Positions 17,143 to 25,726 of a DNA stretch of 30,524 nucleotides are shown here, one piece after another. The position numbers were made by a program, and so were the translations under genes. The stretch spans positions 1 to 30,524 of the forward strand of contig JBEGVB010000183.1 of assembly GCA_041178545.1 (NCBI GenBank), read 5' to 3'. Source of the DNA: JBEATZ01 sp041178545. Its GTDB lineage: Bacteria; Planctomycetota; UBA1135; UBA2386. The notes beneath the pieces were generated by a model. It made no database searches. It was not told where the DNA came from and was given only the letters and a program-made list of their open reading frames with translations. Position 1 is the first letter of the stretch; the number at the start of each line of letters is the position of its first letter.

Positions 17143-19158
17143 AGCAGCAGAGAGACCGAACTTCGCGGCTGGACGATTCGTGACAGCGCGGAGATCTACC
17201 AACTGACCGCCTGGGGCGGCAACGCGTTCAGCATCAACGACCGTGGTGAACTGGTCGTGCAGCCCAACGGGCCCAACGGTCCGCGCTTCAGCCTCCCCGA
17301 ACTGGTGGAGGACCTGCGCAGCCGCGGCCTCGAGCTGCCGATGCTCATCCGCGTCTCCAACATCCTGCAGAACCGCGTGACCGCGCTCTCCGGCGCGTTC
17401 CGCAAGGCCATCGAGGAGTCCGGCTACAAGGCGCGCTACCGCCCGGTGTTCCCCATCAAGGTGAACCAGCAGCGCGACGTGGTCGAGGAACTCGTCGAGT
17501 TCGGCCGCGAGTTCTCGATGGGCCTCGAGGCAGGCAGCAAGCCCGAGCTCCTCATCGCGCTCGCGCACATGACGAACCCCCAGGGCCTCGTCATCTGCAA
17601 CGGCTACAAGGACGTGCGCTACATCGAGACGGCGATGCTCGCCCAGAAGATCGGGCTGCACTGCATCCTCGTCGTCGACCGCTACGAGGAGCTCAACCTG
17701 ATCGTGCAGGTGAGCAAGCGCTTCAACCTGCGCCCGCACATCGGCGTCCGCGCCAAGCTCGCGAGCCGCGGCGCAGGCAAGTGGCAGGAGTCGGGCGGCG
17801 AGAAGTCCAAGTTCGGGCTCACCGCCGAGGAACTCGTGCAGGTCATCGAGCGGCTCAAGGCGCTCAACATGCTCGACTGCCTTGAGCTGCTGCACTTCCA
17901 CATCGGCAGCCAGATCACCGCGATCCGCGCCATCAAGGACGCGCTCAAGGAGAGCACCCGCATCTTCACCGAGCTGCACGACCTCGGCGCCGGCCTCAAG
18001 TTCGTCGACGTGGGCGGCGGCCTCGCCGTCGACTACGACGGCTCGCAGACCAACTTCCACAGCTCCGCCAACTACAGCCTGCAGGAGTACGCCAACGACG
18101 TGGTGTTCGCGCTGCAGCAGGCGTGCGACGAGAAGGGCATCGCCCACCCGGACATCATCAGCGAGTCGGGACGTGCGCTCACTGCGCACCACGCGATCCT
18201 GGTCTACGACGTGCTGGGCGTCTCCCAGATGCGCACCGACTTGCCGGCCGGTGCCGAGAAGCACGAGGACTCGACCATTGCCAACATGGTCCAGATCCAC
18301 AAGGAGCTCTCGCTCAAGAACTTCCAGGAGAGCTACCACGACGCGCTGCAGCTGAAGGAGGAGGCGATCAGCCTCTTCAACCTCGGCTACCTCGACCTCA
18401 AGGGCCGCGCGATCGCCGAGTCGCTGTTCTGGGCCATCTGTGAGCGCATCCGGCAGATCGTGCTCACGCTCGACTACGTGCCGGACGAGCTGCAGGGCCT
18501 CGAGAAGGCGCTTGCCGACACCTACTACTGCAACTTCTCGGTGTTCCAGTCGGTGCCCGACCACTGGGCGGTGAAGCAGCTCTTCCCGACCATGCCGATC
18601 CACCGGCTGCACGAGAAGCCCACGCGCCGAGCGGTCCTCGCGGACCTCACGTGCGACAGCGACGGCAAGGTCGACAAGTTCATCGACCTGCGCGACGTGA
18701 AGAGCGTGCTGGAGGTGCACCCCTACACCCAGGGCAAGCCCTACTACCTCGCGATGTTCCTCGTGGGCGCCTACCAGGAGATCCTCGGCGACCTCCACAA
18801 CCTGTTCGGCGACACCAATGCCATCCACGTCTCCATGGACGAGGAGCACGGGTACCGGATCGAGCGCGTGATCGAGGGTGACTCGGTCAGCGAGGTGCTT
18901 GCGTACGTCCAGTACGACAAGCAGGAGCTCGTGCGCCGCATGCGCTACCGCATGGAGAGTGCCGTGCGCCAGGGTGCCATCAACATGAAGGAGTCCGCAC
19001 TCCTCATGAAGCGCTACGAGGAAGGCCTCTCTGGCTACACCTACCTCACCGACGAGCAGGAGGAGACCAACGACGTCATCCCTGCCGTGCCACCGGTCGA
19101 GGTGGCAGCGCCTACGGCTGCCGTGCAGCCCGAGCCGGTGCGCGCAGCGCCCAAGTGA
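17140..19158 (+). CDS. speA: Biosynthetic arginine decarboxylase
   Basis: 672 residues, the usual size for the SpeA family (fold-III PLP decarboxylases). It converts arginine to agmatine, the first step of the agmatine route to putrescine and other polyamines. Landmarks are WGGNAFSINDRG (25-36), YRPVFPIKVNQQ (100-111) with PLP lysine K107, LLHFHIGSQI, FVDVGGGLAVDYDGS and the C-terminal DLTCDSDGKVD, whose Cys and Asp bind substrate across the dimer. The protein starts MSSRETELRGW from a TTG codon behind GAGGAG. The last 25 residues form a Pro/Ala/Val-rich tail not needed by the family. The stop codon sits in the loop of a 9-bp hairpin. Confidence 0.94.
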   Translation: MSSRETELRGWTIRDSAEIYQLTAWGGNAFSINDRGELVVQPNGPNGPRFSLPELVEDLRSRGLELPMLIRVSNILQNRVTALSGAFRKAIEESGYKARYRPVFPIKVNQQRDVVEELVEFGREFSMGLEAGSKPELLIALAHMTNPQGLVICNGYKDVRYIETAMLAQKIGLHCILVVDRYEELNLIVQVSKRFNLRPHIGVRAKLASRGAGKWQESGGEKSKFGLTAEELVQVIERLKALNMLDCLELLHFHIGSQITAIRAIKDALKESTRIFTELHDLGAGLKFVDVGGGLAVDYDGSQTNFHSSANYSLQEYANDVVFALQQACDEKGIAHPDIISESGRALTAHHAILVYDVLGVSQMRTDLPAGAEKHEDSTIANMVQIHKELSLKNFQESYHDALQLKEEAISLFNLGYLDLKGRAIAESLFWAICERIRQIVLTLDYVPDELQGLEKALADTYYCNFSVFQSVPDHWAVKQLFPTMPIHRLHEKPTRRAVLADLTCDSDGKVDKFIDLRDVKSVLEVHPYTQGKPYYLAMFLVGAYQEILGDLHNLFGDTNAIHVSMDEEHGYRIERVIEGDSVSEVLAYVQYDKQELVRRMRYRMESAVRQGAINMKESALLMKRYEEGLSGYTYLTDEQEETNDVIPAVPPVEVAAPTAAVQPEPVRAAPK

Positions 19159-19166
19159 CGGGCGCT
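19142..19166 (+). terminator. Perfect 9-bp hairpin with the speA stop codon in its loop
   Basis: GCAGCGCCC (19142-19150) pairs perfectly with GGGCGCTGC (19158-19166). The 7-nt loop AAGTGAC contains the TGA of speA. There is no U-tract. A second, imperfect hairpin with a TAG loop follows at 19180-19199. Confidence 0.55.
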
Positions 19167-19213
19167 GCCGACGGAATGGTGGCCTTCGCGTAGCGCGAGG
19201 CTGGGGAAACTGC

Positions 19214-19242
19214 CGGTCGGCCCGCGTGCGCGCGGCCGACCG
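19214..19242. terminator. Hairpin between convergent speA and the DUF2779 gene
   Basis: CGGTCGGCC (19214-19222) pairs with GGCCGACCG (19234-19242) around an 11-nt GC-rich loop. With the two hairpins just upstream it makes three stem-loops within 101 bp between convergent 3' ends. No U-tract is visible on either strand. Confidence 0.5.
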
Positions 19243-19255
19243 CCCACGCCCCAGC

Positions 19256-20857
19256 TCAGGCTTCCGGCGTCGGTTCCTTCGGCAGCTTCTTCCGCGGTCC
19301 GAGGGACGACGCGGCAACCTTCGCTGCCGGCTTCGGAGCCTCGGGCTGAGGTTCGCTCAGGTGCTTGCGGTACAGCTCGAGCATCGACTCGGTCTGCCAC
19401 TCCAGCCAGGCCTTGATCTCGGCGGCCAGCTTCTCCCGCGTGGCACCGCGGATGCGCGGTGCAGTCATCTTGTGGGTGGCTGCCAGGAGTCCCTCTGCGT
19501 CGTGGACCTCGAGTGCCGAACCCTTGGTGTCGCCGAGGAGCACGCTGGCTGTGCTGAGCAGGCTGCGTTCCTGCAGCAGGTCCGGGTGGAACAAGCCGAC
19601 CTCGAACAGCTTGCTGAGGTCGAACAGTGGGCGGGCCAGCACCGCGCGCACCGGCGTCTTGGCGTCGGGCAGGTCCTCGAGCATCGCGCGCAGTGCCGTC
19701 AGGCGGGCGTCACCCCAGAGGATGATGCTGCCGCCCGGTGCCAGAGCCTTGGCAAGGTGGTTGGCAAACGCCTCGCGCGGGTCGGTTCGTTCCGGGTGCA
19801 CCAACGCATGCCGTTCGATGCGCCCGGCCTCGTGCAGGGTGGTGAGCGCGTAGGCGTAGGGCATCTGCCGCCATGGCCGCTGGCCCGGGTACTGGGGCAA
19901 CACCTCGGTCGTGCAGTGCACCGACAGGAAGTGGAGCGGCCACTGCAGGTGGCGGAGCTCCTCGCGCAGGAACGGCTCTGCCAAGGGCTCGTTCTTGGCG
20001 ATGCACTGCAGCGTGCGCCGCTGGCGGAAGCTCAGGCCGGGCCGCAGCGGGTCGACGTTGCGCAGGTCGTCGATGCCCTCCTGGTGCAGCAGGTTCTCCT
20101 GTGCGCGCGACAGCTCCGGAAGGAGCCGTAGCGGGAACTCGGGCGACTCCTTGGCACAGCGTCCCATGTATGGGCAGGGGAACGGCACCGTGCAGTAGGT
20201 GCCCATGGGCAGCTGCAGCGAGGACTCGTCCTGCACCATGGTGCGCAGGCTCTTCACGCGGTTCGCGGCCTTGCCGACGCGCGCGCGCACCCGCTCGGTC
20301 ACGTCGATGCTCTTGAAGAGGCTGTGTGCGGGGTACTCCTCGCCACCGGCGTGGGCGTAGCGCGAGTTGACGTGGAGCACGTGGGCGGCGCGGACCGTGA
20401 AGCCTGCCGACTCGACCACGTGGACCTGCAGGGCCAGGTCGAAGATGTAGCGGGGCTTCAGGCTGGTGCCGGACTTCACCTCGAAGAGGTCGAGCTTGCC
20501 GTCCTTCTGGCGGAGCAGGATGTCGCACTGGGCGACCATCCCGTCGTGCACGAAGGTGGCGCCGAGCACCACGGCCATCGAGTTCTCCACGGCCAGCAAC
20601 GCGCGCGTCGCCTTGTCAGATTCTTCTGACGACTTGCCCTCGATCCGCGTGGTCTTGCCGAAGGCGCTGCCGGCGATCTCGGTCAACTTGCGCCCGGCCT
20701 CGGCGAGAACTCTCCGGTTTTCGGACAAGTCCGTGCCTGCTGCCTCCCCGCGTGCGTCCAGGAAGAGCCGCTTGGGGCACTGGAGACCTGCTTCGAACAG
20801 CGCCTTGCCCAAGAGTGCCTGTGGGCCAGTGCCAGATGCCTTTGCGTTCTTCTTCAA
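19256..20857 (-). CDS. DUF2779-type protein with Cas4/AddB-like Fe-S PD-(D/E)XK nuclease motifs
   Basis: 533 residues. The N-terminal half has GLQCPKRLFLD (24-34, Cys27), a PD-(D/E)XK core of D112-I (QCDILLR), E126-V-K128 (LFEVKSG) and Q144 (LALQVHVVE), and then a Cys cluster, YCTVPFPCPYMGRC (221-234: C222, C228, C234). One N-terminal plus three C-terminal cysteines is the iron-sulphur arrangement of Cas4 and AddB nucleases. The C-terminal half matches the DUF2779 region as I remember it. DNA end processing or repair is plausible, but no partner helicase or cas gene is nearby. The tail is Lys/Pro/Ala-rich. There is no ATG; TTG 20857 is used here and TTG 20812 would also fit. Confidence 0.75.
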   Translation of the reverse strand: MKKNAKASGTGPQALLGKALFEAGLQCPKRLFLDARGEAAGTDLSENRRVLAEAGRKLTEIAGSAFGKTTRIEGKSSEESDKATRALLAVENSMAVVLGATFVHDGMVAQCDILLRQKDGKLDLFEVKSGTSLKPRYIFDLALQVHVVESAGFTVRAAHVLHVNSRYAHAGGEEYPAHSLFKSIDVTERVRARVGKAANRVKSLRTMVQDESSLQLPMGTYCTVPFPCPYMGRCAKESPEFPLRLLPELSRAQENLLHQEGIDDLRNVDPLRPGLSFRQRRTLQCIAKNEPLAEPFLREELRHLQWPLHFLSVHCTTEVLPQYPGQRPWRQMPYAYALTTLHEAGRIERHALVHPERTDPREAFANHLAKALAPGGSIILWGDARLTALRAMLEDLPDAKTPVRAVLARPLFDLSKLFEVGLFHPDLLQERSLLSTASVLLGDTKGSALEVHDAEGLLAATHKMTAPRIRGATREKLAAEIKAWLEWQTESMLELYRKHLSEPQPEAPKPAAKVAASSLGPRKKLPKEPTPEA

Positions 20858-20933
20858 ATGAATGTGGGGCGCGAGGTCGGAGGAGCGACGACCTGTGAGT
20901 TGCGCCAGAGTCTATCCCTCGGCTCCCCCGGTC

Positions 20934-21668
20934 TCAAACGCGCCGTCTCGTCTTGCGGTAGAGCACGATCAGCACGATGCCGACGAGCCCACCGGTCACC
21001 AGCGGGGTCCAGAGCCGGTCCGAGAGGGTGACCTCCCCGCGGGGCTTGCGCGCAACGGTCAGGGTGGCGGCCAGCTGGCGGAACCCCTCGACCCGGGCTT
21101 CGAACTCCTCGGCCCAGCAGCGGAACGAGAAGGAGACGGTCCGGCCCCCGGTCGGCACGTGCAGGTCGAGGCTGCGGACCGGGCGGCTGCCGTCGGCCGG
21201 TTCGGCCAGCCGGACCGACTCCACCGCCGGCAGCCGGTCGGTGCCCAGTTCGACCCTGCGCACCCCGGACACGCTGTAGGCCATGTGCAGGGGCGGCCCG
21301 GCCTCTGCCCACTTTGCCTGCAACTCGGCAGCGAGGTCGACGTCCTTGAGGATCCACTCGCCTTCCTGCTCGACGACCCAGAGGTGCACTCCGTCGAAGC
21401 TGCCGGCCTTCCACTGCTCGACCGGGCCCACGCAGTAGAAGCTCATGGGGTTGGTGCGGCTCACGTCGCCCGGCAGCACGTCGCGCAGGGAGCGCGACTC
21501 GTCGGGCGACACCTGCCGCCAGTCCGCAGGCAGTTCCATCGCCCAGGTGAGCGAACGGCTCTGGAATCGCGCGGTGGCCGACCCGTCACCTGCAGGTGCC
21601 TGTACCTGCGGGACCTGGGCGAGCAAGGACCCGGTGAGGACGAGGGGCAGCAGGATGCTCGCGTGCAC
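20934..21668 (-). CDS. Exported single-pass membrane protein of unknown function
   Basis: 244 residues from a GTG start. A signal peptide (MHASILLPLVLTGSLLAQ) is followed by a globular extracytoplasmic domain and a C-terminal transmembrane helix (TPLVTGGLVGIVLIVLY, about 222-238) with a basic KTRRRV tail. This gives an N-out, C-in topology. The stretch SLTWAMELPADWRQVSPDE looks like the first strands of PsbP/DcrB-type domains, but the similarity is weak and I do not assign a function. It lies 44 bp after the M48 protease gene and 76 bp before the DUF2779 gene on the same strand, so it may be a partner or substrate of the protease. Confidence 0.65.
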   Translation of the reverse strand: MHASILLPLVLTGSLLAQVPQVQAPAGDGSATARFQSRSLTWAMELPADWRQVSPDESRSLRDVLPGDVSRTNPMSFYCVGPVEQWKAGSFDGVHLWVVEQEGEWILKDVDLAAELQAKWAEAGPPLHMAYSVSGVRRVELGTDRLPAVESVRLAEPADGSRPVRSLDLHVPTGGRTVSFSFRCWAEEFEARVEGFRQLAATLTVARKPRGEVTLSDRLWTPLVTGGLVGIVLIVLYRKTRRRV

Positions 21669-21712
21669 GCAGCCATCTTGGCGCCGCTGCCGCCGCAGGG
21701 AAAGGGCGAGGC

Positions 21713-23617
21713 TCAGGCGTGCAGGCTGGGCGGGATGGGGCAGTCCCAGCGCGCTGCGAGCCCGCGGACCAGTTCGACTTCCTGGGTGCCGAGCATCCCG
21801 TCCGCGGCGGCCGCGCGGCCGCAGGCGAGCAGCATGCGGCGCTTGTCGGTGCTGCCGAGCCGGTCGAGGTCGGCGAGCGCGACCTCCAGTGTGTCCACCG
21901 TTGCCGCCGCGCGGGCCGGGAGTGCGAGGGTGGCGTCGAGCGCAGCGGCCCCGTGGGCAAACGCATGGCCGGCGGACGCCTCGTCCTCGGCCCCGTGCCA
22001 TGCGATGCAGCCGAGGCAGAGCGCTGCCTGGGGCAGCATGGCGCGGAGCGGCCGTTGGCGCAGCGGGGCGGCGCGCGGCGACTCGGTGGGCGTGTGGCGT
22101 GTGACCAGCTGCAGCAGCACGAACTCGGCCACCGACACCGTGCCGTCGTGTTGCGCCAGTGCACGGGCGTGGGTGCGCAGGGATGCGCGCTCCGGCGCGG
22201 GCAGGGTGCGCAGGGCAGGCAGTGCGAGTTCGAGCAGCGGCAGCCGCAGGGCCCCGTCCAGCGAGTCCACGAGGGACGCGAGTTCGGACACGCGCCCGGC
22301 GGGCTCGCCCTGGGCCGCCAAATGCTGCAACTGCACCTCGCGCGCGGCAGCATCGTGCTGCACGAGCAGGGCCAGCACGATGCAGCGCGCGCTCGCGGGC
22401 GTGTGCAAGGCCTCCACCAGTTCGCGCGGCAACGCCCCGAGCAGTTCGCGGGCAGCCGCCATGTTGGCTCGTCCGAGAGTGCCGGTGGTGGCGACCAGGT
22501 CCTCCGGCGTCACGCCTCGCGGTCCGGTGGGCGCGAGCCCGCTCGCAAGCGGAGTCGTCGCGGCCACCGGCGCCGGTGTGGCGGCAACGGCTGCCTCGAG
22601 GTCGGTCCCGCGCAGGTTGCGCAGGAAGCCGGGCAGGATGCGTTCGATCCGCTCGCGGACCGGTGGGTGGGACGCGTGCAGTCCCGACAGGAACCCGCGC
22701 ACGCCCTCGGCAAACAGCATGTGGCGTGCCTCGGGCGTCCGCGGTGCGGCGAGTGCCGAGCCGAGGCCGCCGATCCGCGCCAGCGCCATGCCGATGCCGT
22801 GCGGGTTGCGCGTGTACTGGACTGCTGCCGCGTCGGCGAGGTACTCGCGCTGGCGCGAGATGGCTGCCTGCAGGATGCGGGCGAGGAAGACCCCGAGCGA
22901 GCCGACCACGAGCAGTGCGAGTCCGCCGGCGAAGAGCGCGACGGCTGGGCTGGAGCCCTTGCTGCCGCTGCTGCGCACGCGCGCCATGTTGGAGCCGATG
23001 TGCAGCAGGATCCTGCCGGCAGTGGCGATGCACACGATCCCGAACAGCACGCCCATGAGGCGCATGTTGAGCCGCATGTCGCCGTGGAAGACATGGCTGA
23101 ACTCGTGCGCGACCACGCCCTGCAGCTCGTCGCGGTTGAGCTGCTCCAGCGCGCCGCGCGTGACCGCGACGACGGCGTCGGCAGTGCCCCAGCCGGCGGC
23201 AAACGCGTTGACCGCGGGCTCGTCGTCGAGCACGAACACCCTTGGCACCGGCACCCCAGAGGCGATCGACATCTCCTCGACCACGTTGCGGAGCTGACGT
23301 TCGGTGCGCGAGTCCGTGTCCGGCGTCACCTCCCTGCCGCCCAGCAGTTGTGCCACGCGCGGGCCGCCGCCTGCACGCAGCATCGCGGTGCGCACCAGCG
23401 AGGCCGTTGCGATGGTCCCGCCCACCAGCAGCACGGTCCATGCGAGCACCTGTGGCTGGAACCAGCTTGCCGCAGGGTCGCTCGTCACGATCGTCCACGT
23501 CACCAGCCCGTAGACCGCGCCGAGGATGCACACCACCGCGGTGCCGAAGCCGAGCACAAGCCACTTCGTCGCGCGCTGCGCCTCCCGCTGCCGCGCGAAG
23601 AAGTCCATCGTCTTCAC
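21713..23617 (-). CDS. HtpX-like M48 membrane metalloprotease with long C-terminal extension
   Basis: 634 residues. Two N-terminal membrane helices precede GVVAHEFSHVFHGD (zinc motif HEFSH at about 171-175). Two further helices are followed by QREYLADAAAVQY, with the third zinc ligand at about E258. This is the HtpX/Ste24 layout, used in quality control of membrane proteins. HtpX is about 290 residues; here about 300 extra residues follow, ending in DKRRMLLACGRAAAADGMLG, which resembles TerB-like helical domains. GTG 23617 overlaps the methyltransferase stop (GTGA) and has GAGG 7 nt upstream; the alternative ATG at 23608 is too far from that site. Confidence 0.85.
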   Translation of the reverse strand: MKTMDFFARQREAQRATKWLVLGFGTAVVCILGAVYGLVTWTIVTSDPAASWFQPQVLAWTVLLVGGTIATASLVRTAMLRAGGGPRVAQLLGGREVTPDTDSRTERQLRNVVEEMSIASGVPVPRVFVLDDEPAVNAFAAGWGTADAVVAVTRGALEQLNRDELQGVVAHEFSHVFHGDMRLNMRLMGVLFGIVCIATAGRILLHIGSNMARVRSSGSKGSSPAVALFAGGLALLVVGSLGVFLARILQAAISRQREYLADAAAVQYTRNPHGIGMALARIGGLGSALAAPRTPEARHMLFAEGVRGFLSGLHASHPPVRERIERILPGFLRNLRGTDLEAAVAATPAPVAATTPLASGLAPTGPRGVTPEDLVATTGTLGRANMAAARELLGALPRELVEALHTPASARCIVLALLVQHDAAAREVQLQHLAAQGEPAGRVSELASLVDSLDGALRLPLLELALPALRTLPAPERASLRTHARALAQHDGTVSVAEFVLLQLVTRHTPTESPRAAPLRQRPLRAMLPQAALCLGCIAWHGAEDEASAGHAFAHGAAALDATLALPARAAATVDTLEVALADLDRLGSTDKRRMLLACGRAAAADGMLGTQEVELVRGLAARWDCPIPPSLHA

Positions 23618-24207
23618 GGTTGCGCCTCGAGCTCGAACGTCACCGTGTCCCCGCGCCGCGCGAGGAACACGCCGCCGCCGGCCTCCCGGAAGTGCTCCGA
23701 CAGGCGCTTGCGGTACCACGCGCCCGTGCGCAGGTGCACCGCCCCGTCCGTCACGCTGCGGTCGCAGTTCTGCTCCCAGTCCTGCTTCGTCAGGGCCTCA
23801 AGGTAGAGCGCCCCGTCGCACAGGCGGCCCAGGTTGGCGATCGCGCGCGCAGCCTGTCTGTCGTCCAGGTACTGCATCACCCCCTGGCAGACCACGAGGT
23901 CAAAGGTGCGGCCCGGGTCGAAGTCGACCGCCGAGCCCTGCGTCCAGCCGTGCTTGCGGCACAGGTACTCGCTGAACTCCACGCCCAGGTAGCTTGCACC
24001 AGGCCACGTCGCGAGGACGGGCTTGCGCCAGTGGCCGAGGCCACAACCGAGGTCCAGCACCGAGCGCACCTCGACGTCGAGGTACGCGAGGTAGGTGCCC
24101 ACGAACCGTGCCAGCTTTCGCACCGCCGCAGCGGACGAGACCCGCGTCGCGGGGTCGCCGTAGAAGCGGCGGTAGTAGTCGGCGTCGAACGACGAGGCGC
24201 GGGTCAT
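23614..24207 (-). CDS. Class I SAM-dependent methyltransferase
   Basis: 197 residues. SAM-binding motif I reads VRSVLDLGCGLGHW (about 47-60), and GVEFSEYLCRKHG (motif II) and TFDLVVCQGVMQYL (motif IV region) follow in the expected order. It is a small Rossmann-type methyltransferase with no substrate-defining extra domain, so the acceptor is unknown. It is the first gene of a minus-strand run and overlaps the M48 protease start by 4 bp, which suggests linked expression. It is divergent from infA across 175 bp. Confidence 0.85.
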   Translation of the reverse strand: MTRASSFDADYYRRFYGDPATRVSSAAAVRKLARFVGTYLAYLDVEVRSVLDLGCGLGHWRKPVLATWPGASYLGVEFSEYLCRKHGWTQGSAVDFDPGRTFDLVVCQGVMQYLDDRQAARAIANLGRLCDGALYLEALTKQDWEQNCDRSVTDGAVHLRTGAWYRKRLSEHFREAGGGVFLARRGDTVTFELEAQP

Positions 24208-24282
24208 GGCGGGTCCGGGAGCCGTCCGTGCGGTCCCCAGTGCGAAAGATTGACGCGGAAACGCCCGGGAAGCACGAACTCC

Positions 24283-24311
24283 TTGCCGTCCCGGCAGTGC
24301 CCCCTAAGATC
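24283..24311 (+). promoter_or_regulatory. Probable sigma70-type promoter of infA
   Basis: TTGCCG (24283-24288) and TAAGAT (24306-24311) are 17 nt apart, each matching 4 of 6 consensus bases. Transcription from here would give a leader of about 65 nt. It lies in the 175-bp divergent gap, where no gene fits. Confidence 0.4.
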
Positions 24312-24382
24312 CTTCGCCTTCCATCCCGCACCCTGGCCCGCGCCGGACGTGCGGTTCCGCCCCAAGTCACGTCGGAGTCTCT

Positions 24383-24598
24383 GTGCCCAAAGAAGAAGCT
24401 CTGGTTCTCGAAGGAACGGTTGTCGAGACGCTCGCCAACACGAAGTTCCGCATCAAGGTCGACAGCGGCCACGAAATCCTCGCCCACATCTCGGGCAAGA
24501 TGCGCCGTCACTACATCCGCATCATCCCCGGCGACAAGGTCACCGTCGAAGTGTCGCCCTACGACCTGACGCGCGGTCGCATCATCTACCGCGCCTGA
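24383..24598 (+). CDS. infA: Translation initiation factor IF-1
   Basis: 71 residues, a complete IF-1. It is a single OB-fold that binds the ribosomal A site during initiation. The sequence has the family strings EGTVVETLANTKFRIKV, ILAHISGKMRRHYIRI, PGDKVTVEVSPYDLTRG and RIIYRA. The start is GTG at 24383 with GGAG 5 nt upstream. The gene stands alone rather than in a ribosomal-protein cluster. Its 3' end overlaps the convergent Rieske oxygenase gene by 13 bp, and the stop codon lies in the left arm of an 8-bp hairpin. Confidence 0.97.
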   Translation: MPKEEALVLEGTVVETLANTKFRIKVDSGHEILAHISGKMRRHYIRIIPGDKVTVEVSPYDLTRGRIIYRA

Positions 24599-25674
24599 CC
24601 GTCAGGCGCCCGACCCTCGGGCCCGCGGCCGAGGGCTGCTTGCACGCGTTCGTGGAACCATCGCGTCCCCGCCTCGTGCACCGGTGCATAGGCACCGCCC
24701 CGGTACAGCCTGCTGCGCACCCCGCGCTGCACCGACAGCACTGCTGCCTGGTCCTCCCGCTCCACGCGGTCGAGGTCGCCGCCGGCTCCGCTCGTGCGCA
24801 GCCCTGGCCGTGCCACGAACGCGAGGTAGCGAACGCGCGTGCGCGACGGCCCCAGCGGCTCCACCGAGTTCACCGAGAGGCCCCACGGGTAGAAGTTGAG
24901 CATCGTGCCGGGGAACAGCCAGAACCACAGTGCGGCCACTCGCTGGCCTGCAAGTGCGTGGCCTGCCGGCAGGTCCAGTGCTGGCTCGCCGGGCCGGGCG
25001 ATGCCCACCTGCAGCGTGCCGTGCGGGTGCATCTCGTAGCGGTAGTCGCGTACGTCGATGGTGTCCGTGAGGCCGCCGTGCAGGAAGGGCACGTGCAGCC
25101 CCTCGAGGTAGTTGTCGACGTAGAGCGCCCAGTTCGCGTCGAACTCGTACGCGTGCGTGTGCGTTGCGGTGGTCGGCAGCGCGGCGACCAGGTGGCTGGC
25201 GTGGCGCAGCACGGGCTCCACCCACTCCGCGAACGGCACCCCGCCCAGCAGGTTGACGAAGCGCAGCGTCCCCAGCGTTCCCGTGCCGATGCGTGCCAGG
25301 TGGTCGGCTGGCGTGGGGAATCCCGGCACCGCCTCGAAACCCGGGCCGTGCTGGCACCGGCCGTCCATCGCGAACGACCTGCCGTGGTACGTGCACCGCA
25401 GCGCCGTGGCCCTGCCGGCCTCGTCGCACAGCACCTTGCCGCGGTGCGTGCACACGTTGGACATGCAGTGCAGCGCGCCTGCAGCGTCGCGCGCGAACAC
25501 GATCGGTTCGTCGAGCGCGCCGGGCAGCAGCGTCGCGGGCAGCACGTGCTGGGGGGCGAGCGACTCGGCTTGCTCGGGCGCAACCAGCCATGCGCGCGGG
25601 AACAGCCGTTCGCACTGCGCGGCAAACGCCCCCGCGCCGTAGAAGCTGCCGTCCGGTCCGCGCTCGCTGGTCAT
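24586..25674 (-). CDS. Rieske non-heme iron oxygenase, alpha subunit (quaternary-amine oxygenase-like)
   Basis: 362 residues. The Rieske [2Fe-2S] motif is VCTHRGKVLC (C75, H77) with RCTYHGRSF (C94, H97). The catalytic iron site reads NYLEGLHVPFLH (188-199), with H194 and H199 as ligands. E191 takes the place of the Asp that usually bridges to the neighbouring Rieske cluster; glutamate here is known from carnitine monooxygenase-type enzymes. It would need a reductase partner, which is absent from the window. ATG 25674 fits the family N-terminus; the open frame to 25794 only overlaps the upstream gene. It lies 52 bp after the PLP dehydratase on the same strand. The substrate is unknown, perhaps a methylated amine. 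Confidence 0.88.
   Translation of the reverse strand: MTSERGPDGSFYGAGAFAAQCERLFPRAWLVAPEQAESLAPQHVLPATLLPGALDEPIVFARDAAGALHCMSNVCTHRGKVLCDEAGRATALRCTYHGRSFAMDGRCQHGPGFEAVPGFPTPADHLARIGTGTLGTLRFVNLLGGVPFAEWVEPVLRHASHLVAALPTTATHTHAYEFDANWALYVDNYLEGLHVPFLHGGLTDTIDVRDYRYEMHPHGTLQVGIARPGEPALDLPAGHALAGQRVAALWFWLFPGTMLNFYPWGLSVNSVEPLGPSRTRVRYLAFVARPGLRTSGAGGDLDRVEREDQAAVLSVQRGVRSRLYRGGAYAPVHEAGTRWFHERVQAALGRGPEGRAPDGQAR
24591..24609. terminator. 8-bp hairpin shared by the overlapping 3' ends of infA and the Rieske gene
   Basis: GCGCCTGA (24591-24598) and TCAGGCGC (24602-24609) pair perfectly around a 3-nt CCG loop. The left arm ends with the infA TGA, and the whole hairpin is also coding for the last residues of the oxygenase on the other strand. 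No U-tract follows. Confidence 0.5.
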
Positions 25675-25726
25675 GGTCCGATTGTGCCCGTGCGTGGCCC
25701 CGCGGGCGAGGTGCGGGGGACGTTCC

